Counted from the first letter of the stretch, positions 7,455-14,654 are shown. The stretch: DNA of 18,077 nucleotides from GH45 sp046704385 (GCA_046704385.1 JBJKSB010000054.1:1-18077), one strand, 5' to 3'. A program made the numbers and translations. Notes: generated from the letters alone by a model not told the origin.

Positions 7455-9006
7455 CCTTCTAATTCAGCTGTGGCTTTTACTGATTTGCACTATTAATGTA
7501 CATGGACAAGTTTATGTAAAGGATAAACCATATTCATTTAAACATCAGATATCAATGAGAATTGTCCAAAAAAAAGTTTTACCTAATATTGATACTCTTA
7601 AATTATCAATGGAAGATAGAAATGAGGCCCAAAAACAAATTCCGCCACGTTTTGGGTATACTTTTTCTGTAAATTTTAATCTATTAAATTCGGGAACTTG
7701 GTCTGTTTTGGAGGATGGTTCAAGATTATGGGAATTAGTAATAGAATGCCAAAATGCTTTATCCGTAAACCTTTTGTATGATAAATTCTGGCTCCCTGAT
7801 AGTGCAAAGTTTTTCATTTATAATGAATCAAAAACTCAAATTATTGGGGCTTTTACCAGTAATAACAACAGTGGGACAAAAGAAAAACCTGATGCTTTTG
7901 CAACCGGACTTGTGTATGGTAGTAAGATTAATTTGGAATATTATGAACCAAAAGAACAAACTGGACAGGGAATTATCTCGATAGTTGGTGTGGTACATGG
8001 ATATCGCTACATAAAAGTTCCAGGAAAAAAATATAATAAAGATTATGGAGATTCAGGTTCATGTAATATTAATATTAATTGTAACCAAGGTGAAGATTGG
8101 CAAATGGAAAAGAGAGGAGTCGCTTTAATTGTAGTTGATGGAAATAGATATTGCACAGGTTGTTTAGTAAATAATACAGATCAAGATGCAACACCATATT
8201 TATTAACTGCAAATCACTGTCTTGCAGGGTGGGCAAATCCAAATCCACTTGATGCAATTAATAATCCGAATGCAAATACGTGGACTTTTATTTGGAACTA
8301 TGAAAGTCCCGGGTGTACAAATCAGGATATTATTAATCCGACTACTACCGCTAGAGCAACTGTGGTAGCTAATAATTCAAATTCTGATTTTGCATTATTA
8401 CGTTTAACGGAGTCACCCAATGACTTGAATGTATATTATTGCGGGTGGGATAGAAGTGGGACTACTCCTAATTCATCAGTTTGCATTCATCATCCGTCAG
8501 GGGATATTAAAAAAATTACTTTTGATAATGATTCACCTCAAGTCACAGGGTATAGTGATACAGAATGTAATGCACCAACAGGTACAACACACTGGAGGAT
8601 TATTGATTGGGATAATGGGACAACTGAGGGAGGATCCTCAGGTTCTCCTCTTTTCAATCCAAGTCATAGAATAATTGGACAGTTGCATGGCGGTTGTGCG
8701 GCATGTAACAATAATTTATCTGATTATTTTGGGAGATTTTCAATATCATGGAATTCATCAAATGATTCTAGACGTAGGCTAATGGATTGGTTAGATTCTT
8801 CTAATAATGTAAATATCTTATCTGGTTTACGGTTTATTCAAAATGCAACAATAAATTCTAATACTCCTGTTAATGGTGATAATGTAAAATTTGAAAATGT
8901 AAGTGTACAAACGGGATCAGTTATTAACATTGACATTAATGATAGCTTTTCTGCCTTTGGAACATTTAATGCACCTGTGGGTACGACATTAAGTATAACA
9001 TACTGA
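7441..9006 (+). CDS. Secreted trypsin-fold (lysyl endopeptidase-like) serine protease
   Basis: 521 residues. A signal peptide (1-23, ending NVHGQ) is followed by a pro-region (about 24-205) and an S1-type protease domain (about 206-455). The triad is visible: His259 in LLTANHC, Asp316 in NSDFALLRL and Ser400 in EGGSSGSPLF. Many Cys (208, 214, 238, 241, 260, 292, 334, 348, 376, 419, 422) suggest several disulfides, as in lysyl endopeptidases and related Bacteroidota secreted proteases. Cleavage specificity cannot be read safely. Residues about 466-521 form a separate beta-rich module ending GTFNAPVGTTLSITY, closely matching the end of the protein encoded at 9875 and resembling the 3-coathanger-stack C-terminal modules of secreted Bacteroidota proteins. 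It has no classical type-A sorting domain, but a decayed one lies downstream (9078-9268). Confidence 0.88.
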   Translation: MNANNLLIQLWLLLICTINVHGQVYVKDKPYSFKHQISMRIVQKKVLPNIDTLKLSMEDRNEAQKQIPPRFGYTFSVNFNLLNSGTWSVLEDGSRLWELVIECQNALSVNLLYDKFWLPDSAKFFIYNESKTQIIGAFTSNNNSGTKEKPDAFATGLVYGSKINLEYYEPKEQTGQGIISIVGVVHGYRYIKVPGKKYNKDYGDSGSCNININCNQGEDWQMEKRGVALIVVDGNRYCTGCLVNNTDQDATPYLLTANHCLAGWANPNPLDAINNPNANTWTFIWNYESPGCTNQDIINPTTTARATVVANNSNSDFALLRLTESPNDLNVYYCGWDRSGTTPNSSVCIHHPSGDIKKITFDNDSPQVTGYSDTECNAPTGTTHWRIIDWDNGTTEGGSSGSPLFNPSHRIIGQLHGGCAACNNNLSDYFGRFSISWNSSNDSRRRLMDWLDSSNNVNILSGLRFIQNATINSNTPVNGDNVKFENVSVQTGSVINIDINDSFSAFGTFNAPVGTTLSITY

Positions 9007-9025
9007 TTTTATACGATATAATGAT

Positions 9026-9064
9026 AACCACCAAATCATAGTGAGAAATTGTGATTTGGTGGTT
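9026..9064 (+). terminator. Strong hairpin after the protease gene, probable terminator
   Basis: AACCACCAAATCA (9026-9038) and TGATTTGGTGGTT (9052-9064) are perfect 13-base inverted repeats with a 13-base loop, starting 20 bases after the stop codon. The following TTATAATAA is AT-rich but not a clean T run, so termination may be partial. Confidence 0.55.
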
Positions 9065-9077
9065 TATAATAACAATA

Positions 9078-9268
9078 TGCACAATTATACATCAAACAGG
9101 AGCGGTTCAATTACTACAAATGGAAGCTAACCAAGTGAAGGTATGTAAATGTATACGCTCCCCGACAAAGTCGCGTTAAGGTTTTAAAAAACCAAACTCG
9201 ACTAAGCTGGGGTAAAAATAGCCGATGGAAACATCGTGGATACGAAACAGATGGTTTTGACTGACTAA
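9078..9268 (+). pseudogene. Decayed 3' end of a T9SS sorting-domain gene, interrupted by a 57-bp insert
   Basis: This stretch aligns with the last ~130 bases of the gene at 6061-7092 (IHQTGSGSITLNGNELGAG through VLTE and stop). After CATCAAACAGG one base is missing, and in the restored frame there are TAA codons where the intact gene has other codons, including one in ATG-TAA-ATG. A 57-base palindromic insert (9160-9216) splits the codons for TL and IADG and adds more stops. The last 52 bases (9217-9268) differ at only a few positions from 7041-7092. Nothing of an upstream coding region is left. The next gene starts 16 bases after its TAA. Confidence 0.85.
9160..9216. mobile_element. 57-bp palindromic element, copy 1 (REP/MITE-like)
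   Basis: The element starts CCCCGACAAAGTCG and ends CGACTAAGCTGGGGTAAA. Its arms (9160-9185 and 9188-9212) are imperfect inverted repeats centred on GGTTTTAAAAAACC, with the paired blocks CCCCG/CGGGG-like, AGTCG/CGACT and GGTTTT/AAAACC. Compared with the uninterrupted sequence at 7040/7041 it sits between ACGCT and AATAGCC. No target-site duplication is clear and no protein is encoded. It differs from the copy at 11442-11498 at one base. Confidence 0.75.
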
Positions 9269-9284
9269 TTTAGAACTACAAATT

Positions 9285-9863
9285 ATGATAAAAATTAGTA
9301 TTCTATTGTTCCTAAATGGGGCACTATTGTTTACAGCTTTAAGTTGTGAAAAAGAAAATAAAAATGTTGACTATTTTCCTAATCAGATTGGCTATAACTG
9401 GATGTATAATGTTTACGATAGTGTAGCAAATAAATCAGAAACGTTAAAAATTTCAATCATTGGTGATACAAAAACCGATGGATTAGAATCAAAGATATGG
9501 CTCTTAGACTATCCTGACCATGCAGACACAATTTTTGTAAGTGAGAATAAAGACACCGTAATATTTAATACAAGTACAGTTAAAAAGATTTATATCACTC
9601 CATTTTTTGTTAATCAGAGTTGGGAGGAGCTAAAAACTTCCACAAATAAATCGGAGGTTATTGGTTTGGAGCATATTACTACAGAAGCTGGAAGTTTTAG
9701 TAATATATATGTTATAACCAGAAATATAAAAAGTCCAAATTATTCTTTGTCAGAAAAGATTTACTATAAGCCTACGATTGGAATTATTAAACTTTATTCA
9801 AAAGAATTTAATATGGGGCCGTTTAAAATAGAAACATGGGAATTGAAAAACTTTAATTTTTAA
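9285..9863 (+). CDS. Putative lipoprotein of unknown function
   Basis: 192 residues. The signal peptide ends LLFTALSC with the candidate lipidated Cys at 21, so it is probably anchored in the outer membrane. The mature sequence begins with YFPNQIGYNWMYNVYDS, the FPxxxGxxWxY pattern seen at the start of several beta-rich Bacteroidota lipoproteins. It later has TTEAGSFSNIYVI and EKIYYKPTIGIIKLY, which together suggest an all-beta fold. No enzymatic motif is seen. It starts 16 bases after the decayed sorting-domain tail and ends 11 bases before the propeller-protein gene, so it is probably co-transcribed with that gene. Its position matches the lipoprotein at 7104 in the previous block, though the two sequences are unrelated. 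Confidence 0.75.
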   Translation: MIKISILLFLNGALLFTALSCEKENKNVDYFPNQIGYNWMYNVYDSVANKSETLKISIIGDTKTDGLESKIWLLDYPDHADTIFVSENKDTVIFNTSTVKKIYITPFFVNQSWEELKTSTNKSEVIGLEHITTEAGSFSNIYVITRNIKSPNYSLSEKIYYKPTIGIIKLYSKEFNMGPFKIETWELKNFNF

Positions 9864-9874
9864 TTAGAGTAAAT

Positions 9875-11338
9875 ATGAAAATATTAACATCTTTTTTGTT
9901 AGCAAATACGTTTTGTGCTGCTTTCGCACAGACAGATGTAAATGATATTAGGGTGTTTCCTTCTTCTAATCCTCAAAGTGAAATTCATATTTCAATTAGC
10001 AGGTTTAATCCTCTAAACCTGATCATCAGTGCAAATACATATACCACAACGTATGAGCAAGGTTATTATATAAGTAATAATAACGGAAGTACTTGGACTG
10101 GAGCTGATGAATTGCAAAATAGCACTTCGGTTGGTGGTGATCCGAGCACAGCTTTTAATGCAATTGGTGATGGTTATATTTCTTCAATAACAGGGAACGG
10201 TGATGGCTATTTTCTTCAAACATCTACTAATCAAGGTCTAATTTGGTCCAATCTTATAAGAGGAGTAACAGCATCCGGTTTTGATAAAGAGATGATCACT
10301 GTTGATGATTTCCCAAGTAGTCCCTATGCTAACTATATTTATTGTGCGTGGACACAATTTGGTAGCTCAACTACTGTAAATTTTAATCGGTCCATTGATG
10401 GTGGCCAAAATTTTTCTCAACCAATTACTCTCCAAGATGGATGGGGTCAAGGCACAAATATTCAAACAAATATTAATGGACATGTATATGTTTGTTGGGC
10501 AAATTATGGTACCGGTTCTATCCCTGCAGATGGCATTGGGTTCACATCATCAAATAATGGTGGAAGTTCTTTTACTACTGCAAAAGTTGCATTTTCATAT
10601 TCAGGAATAAGAACATCTAACTCAGGTGATCCAAATTTTAATAATATTCGAGTAAATGATTTTCCTTCCATGGCTGTTGACAAATCAGGTTCATTATATC
10701 AGGGTAGAATATATATCGCATATTCTACGAAAGAAAATGGGAACGGTAAATCAATAATTCAAGTTAGACATTCTACTGATGAGGGTAATACTTGGTCGTC
10801 AGCAAATACAGTTAGTATATTAGCAGGAAGACAGAATTGGTTTCCATGGATTAGCGTAGACCCTGTTACTGGCTCAGTTTGTGTTATCTATTATAGTTTT
10901 GACAGCCCTTCAGGTTTTTCTACTAATACTTATGTAGCTTATTCATATGATGGGGGTGTTACTTTTAACAATATTAGAGTGAGCGATGTTTCTCATATAA
11001 CTGCACCAATTAATAATTCGATCTTTGCTGCTGGATATGCTGGCGATTATATTGGTATAACTTCATATAATAATATAGTTTATCCATCATGGATGGATAA
11101 TAGAAATGGAACATGGCAAGTATATATTTCCCCTATTACATTAAATAATTGTATAAAAGCAATTAATAATATAACATTTAGTTCAAATACAATAGATAAT
11201 GCTTGTTCAGGAGTGACACTTACCAATGTTACTATTAACAATAATGCCAATGTAACATTTAATACAAACGGTTATGGAATTACAATCAATGGTACATTTA
11301 ATGCGCAACTGGGTACAACATTAGAAATTACACCTTAA
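9875..11338 (+). CDS. Secreted sialidase-type beta-propeller protein with six Asp boxes
   Basis: 487 residues. The signal peptide is 1-19 (ending AAFAQ). Six Asp-box (BNR) motifs of the type SxDxGxTW follow, at about 67-74 (SNNNGSTW), 117-124, 173-180 (SIDGGQNF), 225-233 (one extra residue), 300-307 (STDEGNTW) and 357-364 (SYDGGVTF). These mark the sialidase-superfamily propeller (about 25-420), closing with WMDNRNGTWQVYI. Asp boxes also occur in non-sialidase propellers, and I could not find the arginine triad or FRIP motif of true sialidases, so a binding or other glycan-related role is as likely as hydrolysis. Residues about 430-487 are the same C-terminal module as the protease at 7441, ending GTFNAQLGTTLEITP. 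This is probably its export or anchoring signal. Confidence 0.87.
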   Translation: MKILTSFLLANTFCAAFAQTDVNDIRVFPSSNPQSEIHISISRFNPLNLIISANTYTTTYEQGYYISNNNGSTWTGADELQNSTSVGGDPSTAFNAIGDGYISSITGNGDGYFLQTSTNQGLIWSNLIRGVTASGFDKEMITVDDFPSSPYANYIYCAWTQFGSSTTVNFNRSIDGGQNFSQPITLQDGWGQGTNIQTNINGHVYVCWANYGTGSIPADGIGFTSSNNGGSSFTTAKVAFSYSGIRTSNSGDPNFNNIRVNDFPSMAVDKSGSLYQGRIYIAYSTKENGNGKSIIQVRHSTDEGNTWSSANTVSILAGRQNWFPWISVDPVTGSVCVIYYSFDSPSGFSTNTYVAYSYDGGVTFNNIRVSDVSHITAPINNSIFAAGYAGDYIGITSYNNIVYPSWMDNRNGTWQVYISPITLNNCIKAINNITFSSNTIDNACSGVTLTNVTINNNANVTFNTNGYGITINGTFNAQLGTTLEITP

Positions 11339-11359
11339 TTCGAATTATAATAAATAGCT

Positions 11360-11391
11360 ACAGGTTCAGTGATTTTGTTCTGTGAACTTGT
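11360..11391 (+). terminator. Hairpin after the propeller-protein gene, possible terminator
   Basis: ACAGGTTCA (11360-11368) pairs with TGAACTTGT (11383-11391), with eight Watson-Crick pairs and one G-U, 21 bases after the stop codon. No T run follows. The position matches the hairpin after the protease gene although the sequence differs. Confidence 0.4.
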
Positions 11392-11403
11392 GACTTATAA
11401 AAT

Positions 11404-11550
11404 GGCAATGAATTTACAGCCGGTATGTATATATACGCGCTCCCCGACAAAGTCGCGTTAAGGTTTTAAAAAACCAAACTCGACTAAGCCGGGGTAAAAA
11501 TAGCCGATGGAAACATCGTGGATACAAAACAAATGGTGTTAACTGACTAA
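11404..11550 (+). pseudogene. Second decayed T9SS sorting-domain tail with the same 57-bp insert
   Basis: GGC AAT GAA TTT ACA GCC GGT ATG TAT reads GNEFTAGMY, a typical end of a type-A sorting domain. After the insert, IADGNIVDTKQMVLTD and a stop follow. The last 52 bases (11499-11550) differ from 7041-7092 at three positions and from 9217-9268 at four. The 57-base element breaks it at the same codon as in the first remnant. Only about 30 residues' worth of tail is left. The next gene starts 10 bases after its TAA. Confidence 0.85.
11442..11498. mobile_element. 57-bp palindromic element, copy 2 (REP/MITE-like)
   Basis: Identical to 9160-9216 except for one base (AAGCC against AAGCT). It lies in the same place relative to the sorting-domain tail, between GCGCT and AATAGCC. 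An 11-base piece, TCGACTAAGCT, that is exact in copy 1 also occurs at 17699-17709 in the repeat-rich window end. Confidence 0.75.
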
Positions 11551-11560
11551 TAATAAAACG

Positions 11561-12457
11561 ATGAAGCAAAAATTTTTTAAAACTATAATACTAGTTGTTT
11601 TATTAGACCTATTTTTTCTTATACCTTCTAAAGCAACCGAAGTAGTTGGTACAACAATAGAAATATCTGAAAGTGCAATTAATTTGTTTATTGCAGAACA
11701 ATATAACAATGCTGGAATTGAAGACCATATAAGTGGTTCATTGAGCGGTGTTTCATATGATATAACTTTATATTTACCACATATTAAACTTCTAGATAAT
11801 CAAGCAACCGTTGAATTTGGATTCCAAATTACATCTAATGTATTTATTGGTTATGTGGAGTTTGAGGACAATCTCTCATTTTATATACCTAGTATTAATG
11901 AATTAACAATAAAGGGTATATCAAATATGTTTGCACAAAAAGTTAATTCATTAAATATTAACACTGTATTGAAACAGGTTATCATAGCAACTTGGAATTC
12001 GCTTGAATTAGATGCGTATCCTATGGAATTAGCAAAAAAAGTTGAAAATTCTGAATGGCTTGTTGAACGGAGCATATTTGTTGTGGATCCGTATTTTTCT
12101 ATTAGTTTTGATGTTGACCCAGGTATACTTAAAATTGTACTTAACACCTACCTTGCAGCTGATGAAAAATTTATAGCGGGTGGCTTTTATGAAAATAATC
12201 AGCATTTAATTAAAATTAAGACCGGATGTCAGGTTAATGTGAAGGAATTTTATATATATGACACAGGTGCAAACGAAATTGCACATGTTACAAATGCTGG
12301 AATATGTCCTAAAAATGCAGAAATTTCGATACCTTTAAGTTGTAGCCCAGCACCTTCTAGTATCTTAAAGGTACTATTTACAACAAGCAATACATTCTAT
12401 GTAAGATCCTATATTATCAACGGTCAATTTATGCAACCTAACGCCATATTAAACTAA
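11561..12457 (+). CDS. Exported protein of unknown function, possibly TULIP/YceB-like lipid-binding
   Basis: 298 residues with a signal peptide (1-25, ending PSKAT). I do not recognise the family with certainty. The mature start TTIEISESAINLFIAEQY resembles the ITEQEINQSL start of E. coli YceB (DUF1439). Alternating beta-strand patterns and a YPMELAKK segment (153-160) would also suit the tubular lipid-binding (TULIP) fold. Cys 223, 249 and 261 could form a disulfide. The last ~80 residues look like a separate beta domain, but I see no sorting signal. It is the first gene of a tight three-gene unit (4 bases to the next start), starting 10 bases after the second decayed sorting-domain tail. 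Base composition is very AT-rich. Confidence 0.65.
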   Translation: MKQKFFKTIILVVLLDLFFLIPSKATEVVGTTIEISESAINLFIAEQYNNAGIEDHISGSLSGVSYDITLYLPHIKLLDNQATVEFGFQITSNVFIGYVEFEDNLSFYIPSINELTIKGISNMFAQKVNSLNINTVLKQVIIATWNSLELDAYPMELAKKVENSEWLVERSIFVVDPYFSISFDVDPGILKIVLNTYLAADEKFIAGGFYENNQHLIKIKTGCQVNVKEFYIYDTGANEIAHVTNAGICPKNAEISIPLSCSPAPSSILKVLFTTSNTFYVRSYIINGQFMQPNAILN

Positions 12458-12461
12458 AATT

Positions 12462-13187
12462 ATGAGAACAAAAAAATATTTTTTATTCATTTTTATGATA
12501 TTCTTTATTAAAATGAATGCCCAGGATAATATTGATATAGTATTCTCAGAAACCGAAATCAATAAGGCATTAGACGTAATAATAGAAAGTCGCGCAATCA
12601 ATTTTGGTGAATATCTAGACCAAAATGGTATAAACGCTTGGTATTTGAATCTTGATGATGCATATTTTGACATTAAAACAAATAACAGCATAACAATTAG
12701 TAATATATCTGTTCACGGTGCTGTTGATTTAAGTCTTTGGGTTTACGGTGAAACCCCATCAGGACAGGTGACTGGTTCTATTGATGGTGTTTTTAATGTA
12801 AGTGGTAATTACACAGATGGATATTTTTTAAATATAGTACCAACTGATGTAACATTGGATTATGATGGCCCTCTGCAATCTGTAGCTGATGTAATTCTTG
12901 CCGTAACAAATGATTTTGAAGATTATATACCTCCAATAGAAATAAGCATGGGTAAATCTTTAATGCCAGATATGTTATTGAAATATTTTAAAACAGGCAT
13001 ACCTTTAATTACGAGTACTAATGATGAAATTCGATTAAGATTTGAGGTATTATTTGACAATTTGGTAATAAAAAACAAAATAGTCAAATCTGGAGAAAAT
13101 GTTATTCTAAAAGCAGATAATTCAATGACTTTTAATGGAAGTTTATTAGTTGAACAAGGGGCAACATTTTCTGCATTAATTGAATAA
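12462..13187 (+). CDS. Exported protein of unknown function with a coathanger-like C-terminus
   Basis: 241 residues with a signal peptide (1-20, ending KMNAQ). The mature start IDIVFSETEINKALDVIIES has the same ISExxIN pattern as the preceding protein, so the two may be distant paralogues of a lipid-binding-type fold; this is inference. Residues about 200-241 (KSGENVILKADNSMTFNG then EQGATFSALIE) closely resemble the 3-coathanger-stack C-terminal modules of secreted Bacteroidota proteins. The module is related in kind to the ends of the protease at 7441 and the propeller protein at 9875, so this protein is probably also sorted to the cell surface. It ends 10 bases before the barrel gene. Confidence 0.65.
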   Translation: MRTKKYFLFIFMIFFIKMNAQDNIDIVFSETEINKALDVIIESRAINFGEYLDQNGINAWYLNLDDAYFDIKTNNSITISNISVHGAVDLSLWVYGETPSGQVTGSIDGVFNVSGNYTDGYFLNIVPTDVTLDYDGPLQSVADVILAVTNDFEDYIPPIEISMGKSLMPDMLLKYFKTGIPLITSTNDEIRLRFEVLFDNLVIKNKIVKSGENVILKADNSMTFNGSLLVEQGATFSALIE

Positions 13188-13197
13188 GAATACATCT

Positions 13198-13836
13198 ATG
13201 CAAAAATTACTCGTTTCATTAATTGTATTATTGATTTTTCAGAATATAAATGGTCAAGACACTATATCTTCAAGATATTTTGTTTCAGTGAATACTGGTG
13301 CTTATTTCCCTTCACGTAACGATTTTAAAACAGTATATAGCTCGAATGTGGTTTTCATAAATGGGGTAAGTTTTGGAATTCCTGTTATCAATAAAACCAT
13401 GCATTTATATGGTAAAGCAATGTATTTTAAAAAAGAAGGTATCCCAATAATTTATCATATTAATATTGTTGATGGAGAAATCCAAAAATATACAACTCAA
13501 GAAGGTAAAGTAACTTTTACTCAGTTTTTGTTTAATATTGGAATGCAAAAGTATTACGATTTTGGTGACCATCATAAAATAAATGTAGTAATAGGTATTT
13601 TGTTAAATATATCAGATGAAAAATATGATAAACCAGAAGGTAATTTATCTATGAAAGGATTTGCAGGATATTTAGCTGGTGTTGGATATGAATATGATTT
13701 TATAAATGAACATCTTAGCTTATTTACTGAAATACAGTATAATTTTAACAGGTTATATCTAAAAAGTATTAATATTTCTGTTGGTGGATTAAATATCAAT
13801 GCAGGGATAAGGTATAATTTTGAAACCAAATTGTAA
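13198..13836 (+). CDS. Outer-membrane beta-barrel protein (porin/OmpA-like)
   Basis: 212 residues from ATG at 13198, which directly starts a signal peptide (MQKLLVSLIVLLIFQNINGQ). A TTG six codons upstream overlaps the previous gene and would spoil the signal, so I reject it. The mature protein is a run of alternating amphipathic strands with aromatic girdle residues, such as RYFVSVNTGAYFP, GFAGYLAGVGYEYDF, LSLFTEIQYNF and INAGIRYNF. It ends NFETKL, and a C-terminal strand with Phe is typical of outer-membrane barrels. The size fits a small barrel of eight to ten strands. It is last in the unit with the two preceding exported proteins, which might load onto or work with it. Confidence 0.75.
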   Translation: MQKLLVSLIVLLIFQNINGQDTISSRYFVSVNTGAYFPSRNDFKTVYSSNVVFINGVSFGIPVINKTMHLYGKAMYFKKEGIPIIYHINIVDGEIQKYTTQEGKVTFTQFLFNIGMQKYYDFGDHHKINVVIGILLNISDEKYDKPEGNLSMKGFAGYLAGVGYEYDFINEHLSLFTEIQYNFNRLYLKSINISVGGLNINAGIRYNFETKL

Positions 13837-13956
13837 ATTTTAGTTATATAAATTTGTGTATACGCAGTTCCAGGTTTGGTAGCAGGGTTATAGTAAACAA
13901 AAAAGTTAAGTTATGGTGCACGCTATAATTATTTTTATGATTTTGAAGGTTGTAGC

Positions 13957-13976
13957 CCGCTTTAACTTCAAAGCGG
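13957..13976. repeat. Short palindrome in the convergent gap before smpB
   Basis: CCGCTTT (13957-13963) and AAAGCGG (13970-13976) pair perfectly around a 6-base loop. No T run follows on either strand, so it is REP-like rather than an intrinsic terminator. Nearby GTAGCCCG and GAAGCCCG repeat on either side. I see nothing else in 13837-14058. Confidence 0.45.
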
Positions 13977-14058
13977 TTTATAGGTTTGAAGCCCGTAATC
14001 GCCTATTTGGGCCTTAGATTTTGTTTATTACGAAGATCATAGTATCTCGAAATTACAA

Positions 14059-14529
14059 TCAATCATACAGGTTATGCTTTTTAATTCGGTCAAGTTCCCG
14101 GTTTGATTCTTCTTTTTTAAGCGTCTGTCTTTTGTCAAATTCACGCTTCCCTTTTACCAGGGCAATATCGAGTTTGATAAGGCCTCTTTCATTTAAATAC
14201 ATACTAATCGGGACTATGGACAAACCTTTCTCATCGATTCGTTTCTGCCATTTTTGAAGTTCGCGTTTTTTTAGCAATAATTTTCGCTGGGTTTTGTTTT
14301 TAAAAACCACAATCCGCTCCACATCGCGTTCCGCCAAATGTAAATTATTAATGTATAATTCGTTATTAATGTAGCTGCAATAAGTTTCTGATATACTTAC
14401 CCTGCCCAGCCTGATCAATTTAACGTCAAGCCCAATCAGCATAATACCAGCCGTCATTGTTTCCAAAATATTGTAATAATGGAAGGCTTTCTTATTTCTG
14501 ACTTTTATTTCGGGCAGTTTCTGTTTCAT
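14059..14529 (-). CDS. smpB: SsrA-binding protein SmpB, divergent
   Basis: 156 residues, normal SmpB length. The protein binds tmRNA and brings it to stalled ribosomes for trans-translation. The N-terminal RNKKAFHYYNILE and the C-terminal KGKREFDKRQTLKKEESNRELDR, the latter normally acting in the ribosomal A site, are clear family signatures. RKLLLKKREL in the middle is also typical. Several usually fixed positions differ: GTEVKS is GLDVKL (33-38), the Glu before the conserved AG (E31 in E. coli) is Thr26, and the GSYNNH-type segment before RKLLL is replaced by VERIVVFKNKTQ. No tmRNA gene is seen nearby. The gene is convergent with the barrel gene and divergent from yicC. Confidence 0.9.
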   Translation of the reverse strand: MKQKLPEIKVRNKKAFHYYNILETMTAGIMLIGLDVKLIRLGRVSISETYCSYINNELYINNLHLAERDVERIVVFKNKTQRKLLLKKRELQKWQKRIDEKGLSIVPISMYLNERGLIKLDIALVKGKREFDKRQTLKKEESNRELDRIKKHNLYD

Positions 14530-14654
14530 GCTGCAAATAAAGTAAAATTAATGCGTAAAATTTCATGAATCTTCCCTGTCTACGACAGCGATTAAGTTCA
14601 GCTAAATATTACTAATATGTTGTGCGACCACGGTCAATTCCATAAAATAATTGT

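Noticed and set aside
9875..11338. Calling the propeller protein a true exo-sialidase
   Set aside because: Asp boxes alone do not show catalysis. I could not identify the catalytic arginine triad, Tyr/Glu pair or FRIP motif with confidence.
13180..13836. TTG start for the barrel protein
   Set aside because: It overlaps the preceding gene and puts charged and polar residues before the signal peptide; ATG at 13198 gives a clean signal sequence.
13858..13868. A third decayed sorting-domain tail after the third block
   Set aside because: Only GTATACGC and a few nearby bases match. There is no IADG-like end and no 57-bp element, so the match is within chance.
13837..14058. tmRNA gene next to smpB
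   Set aside because: No tRNA-like acceptor/T-arm, CCA end or tag-coding frame could be found; only a small palindrome is present.
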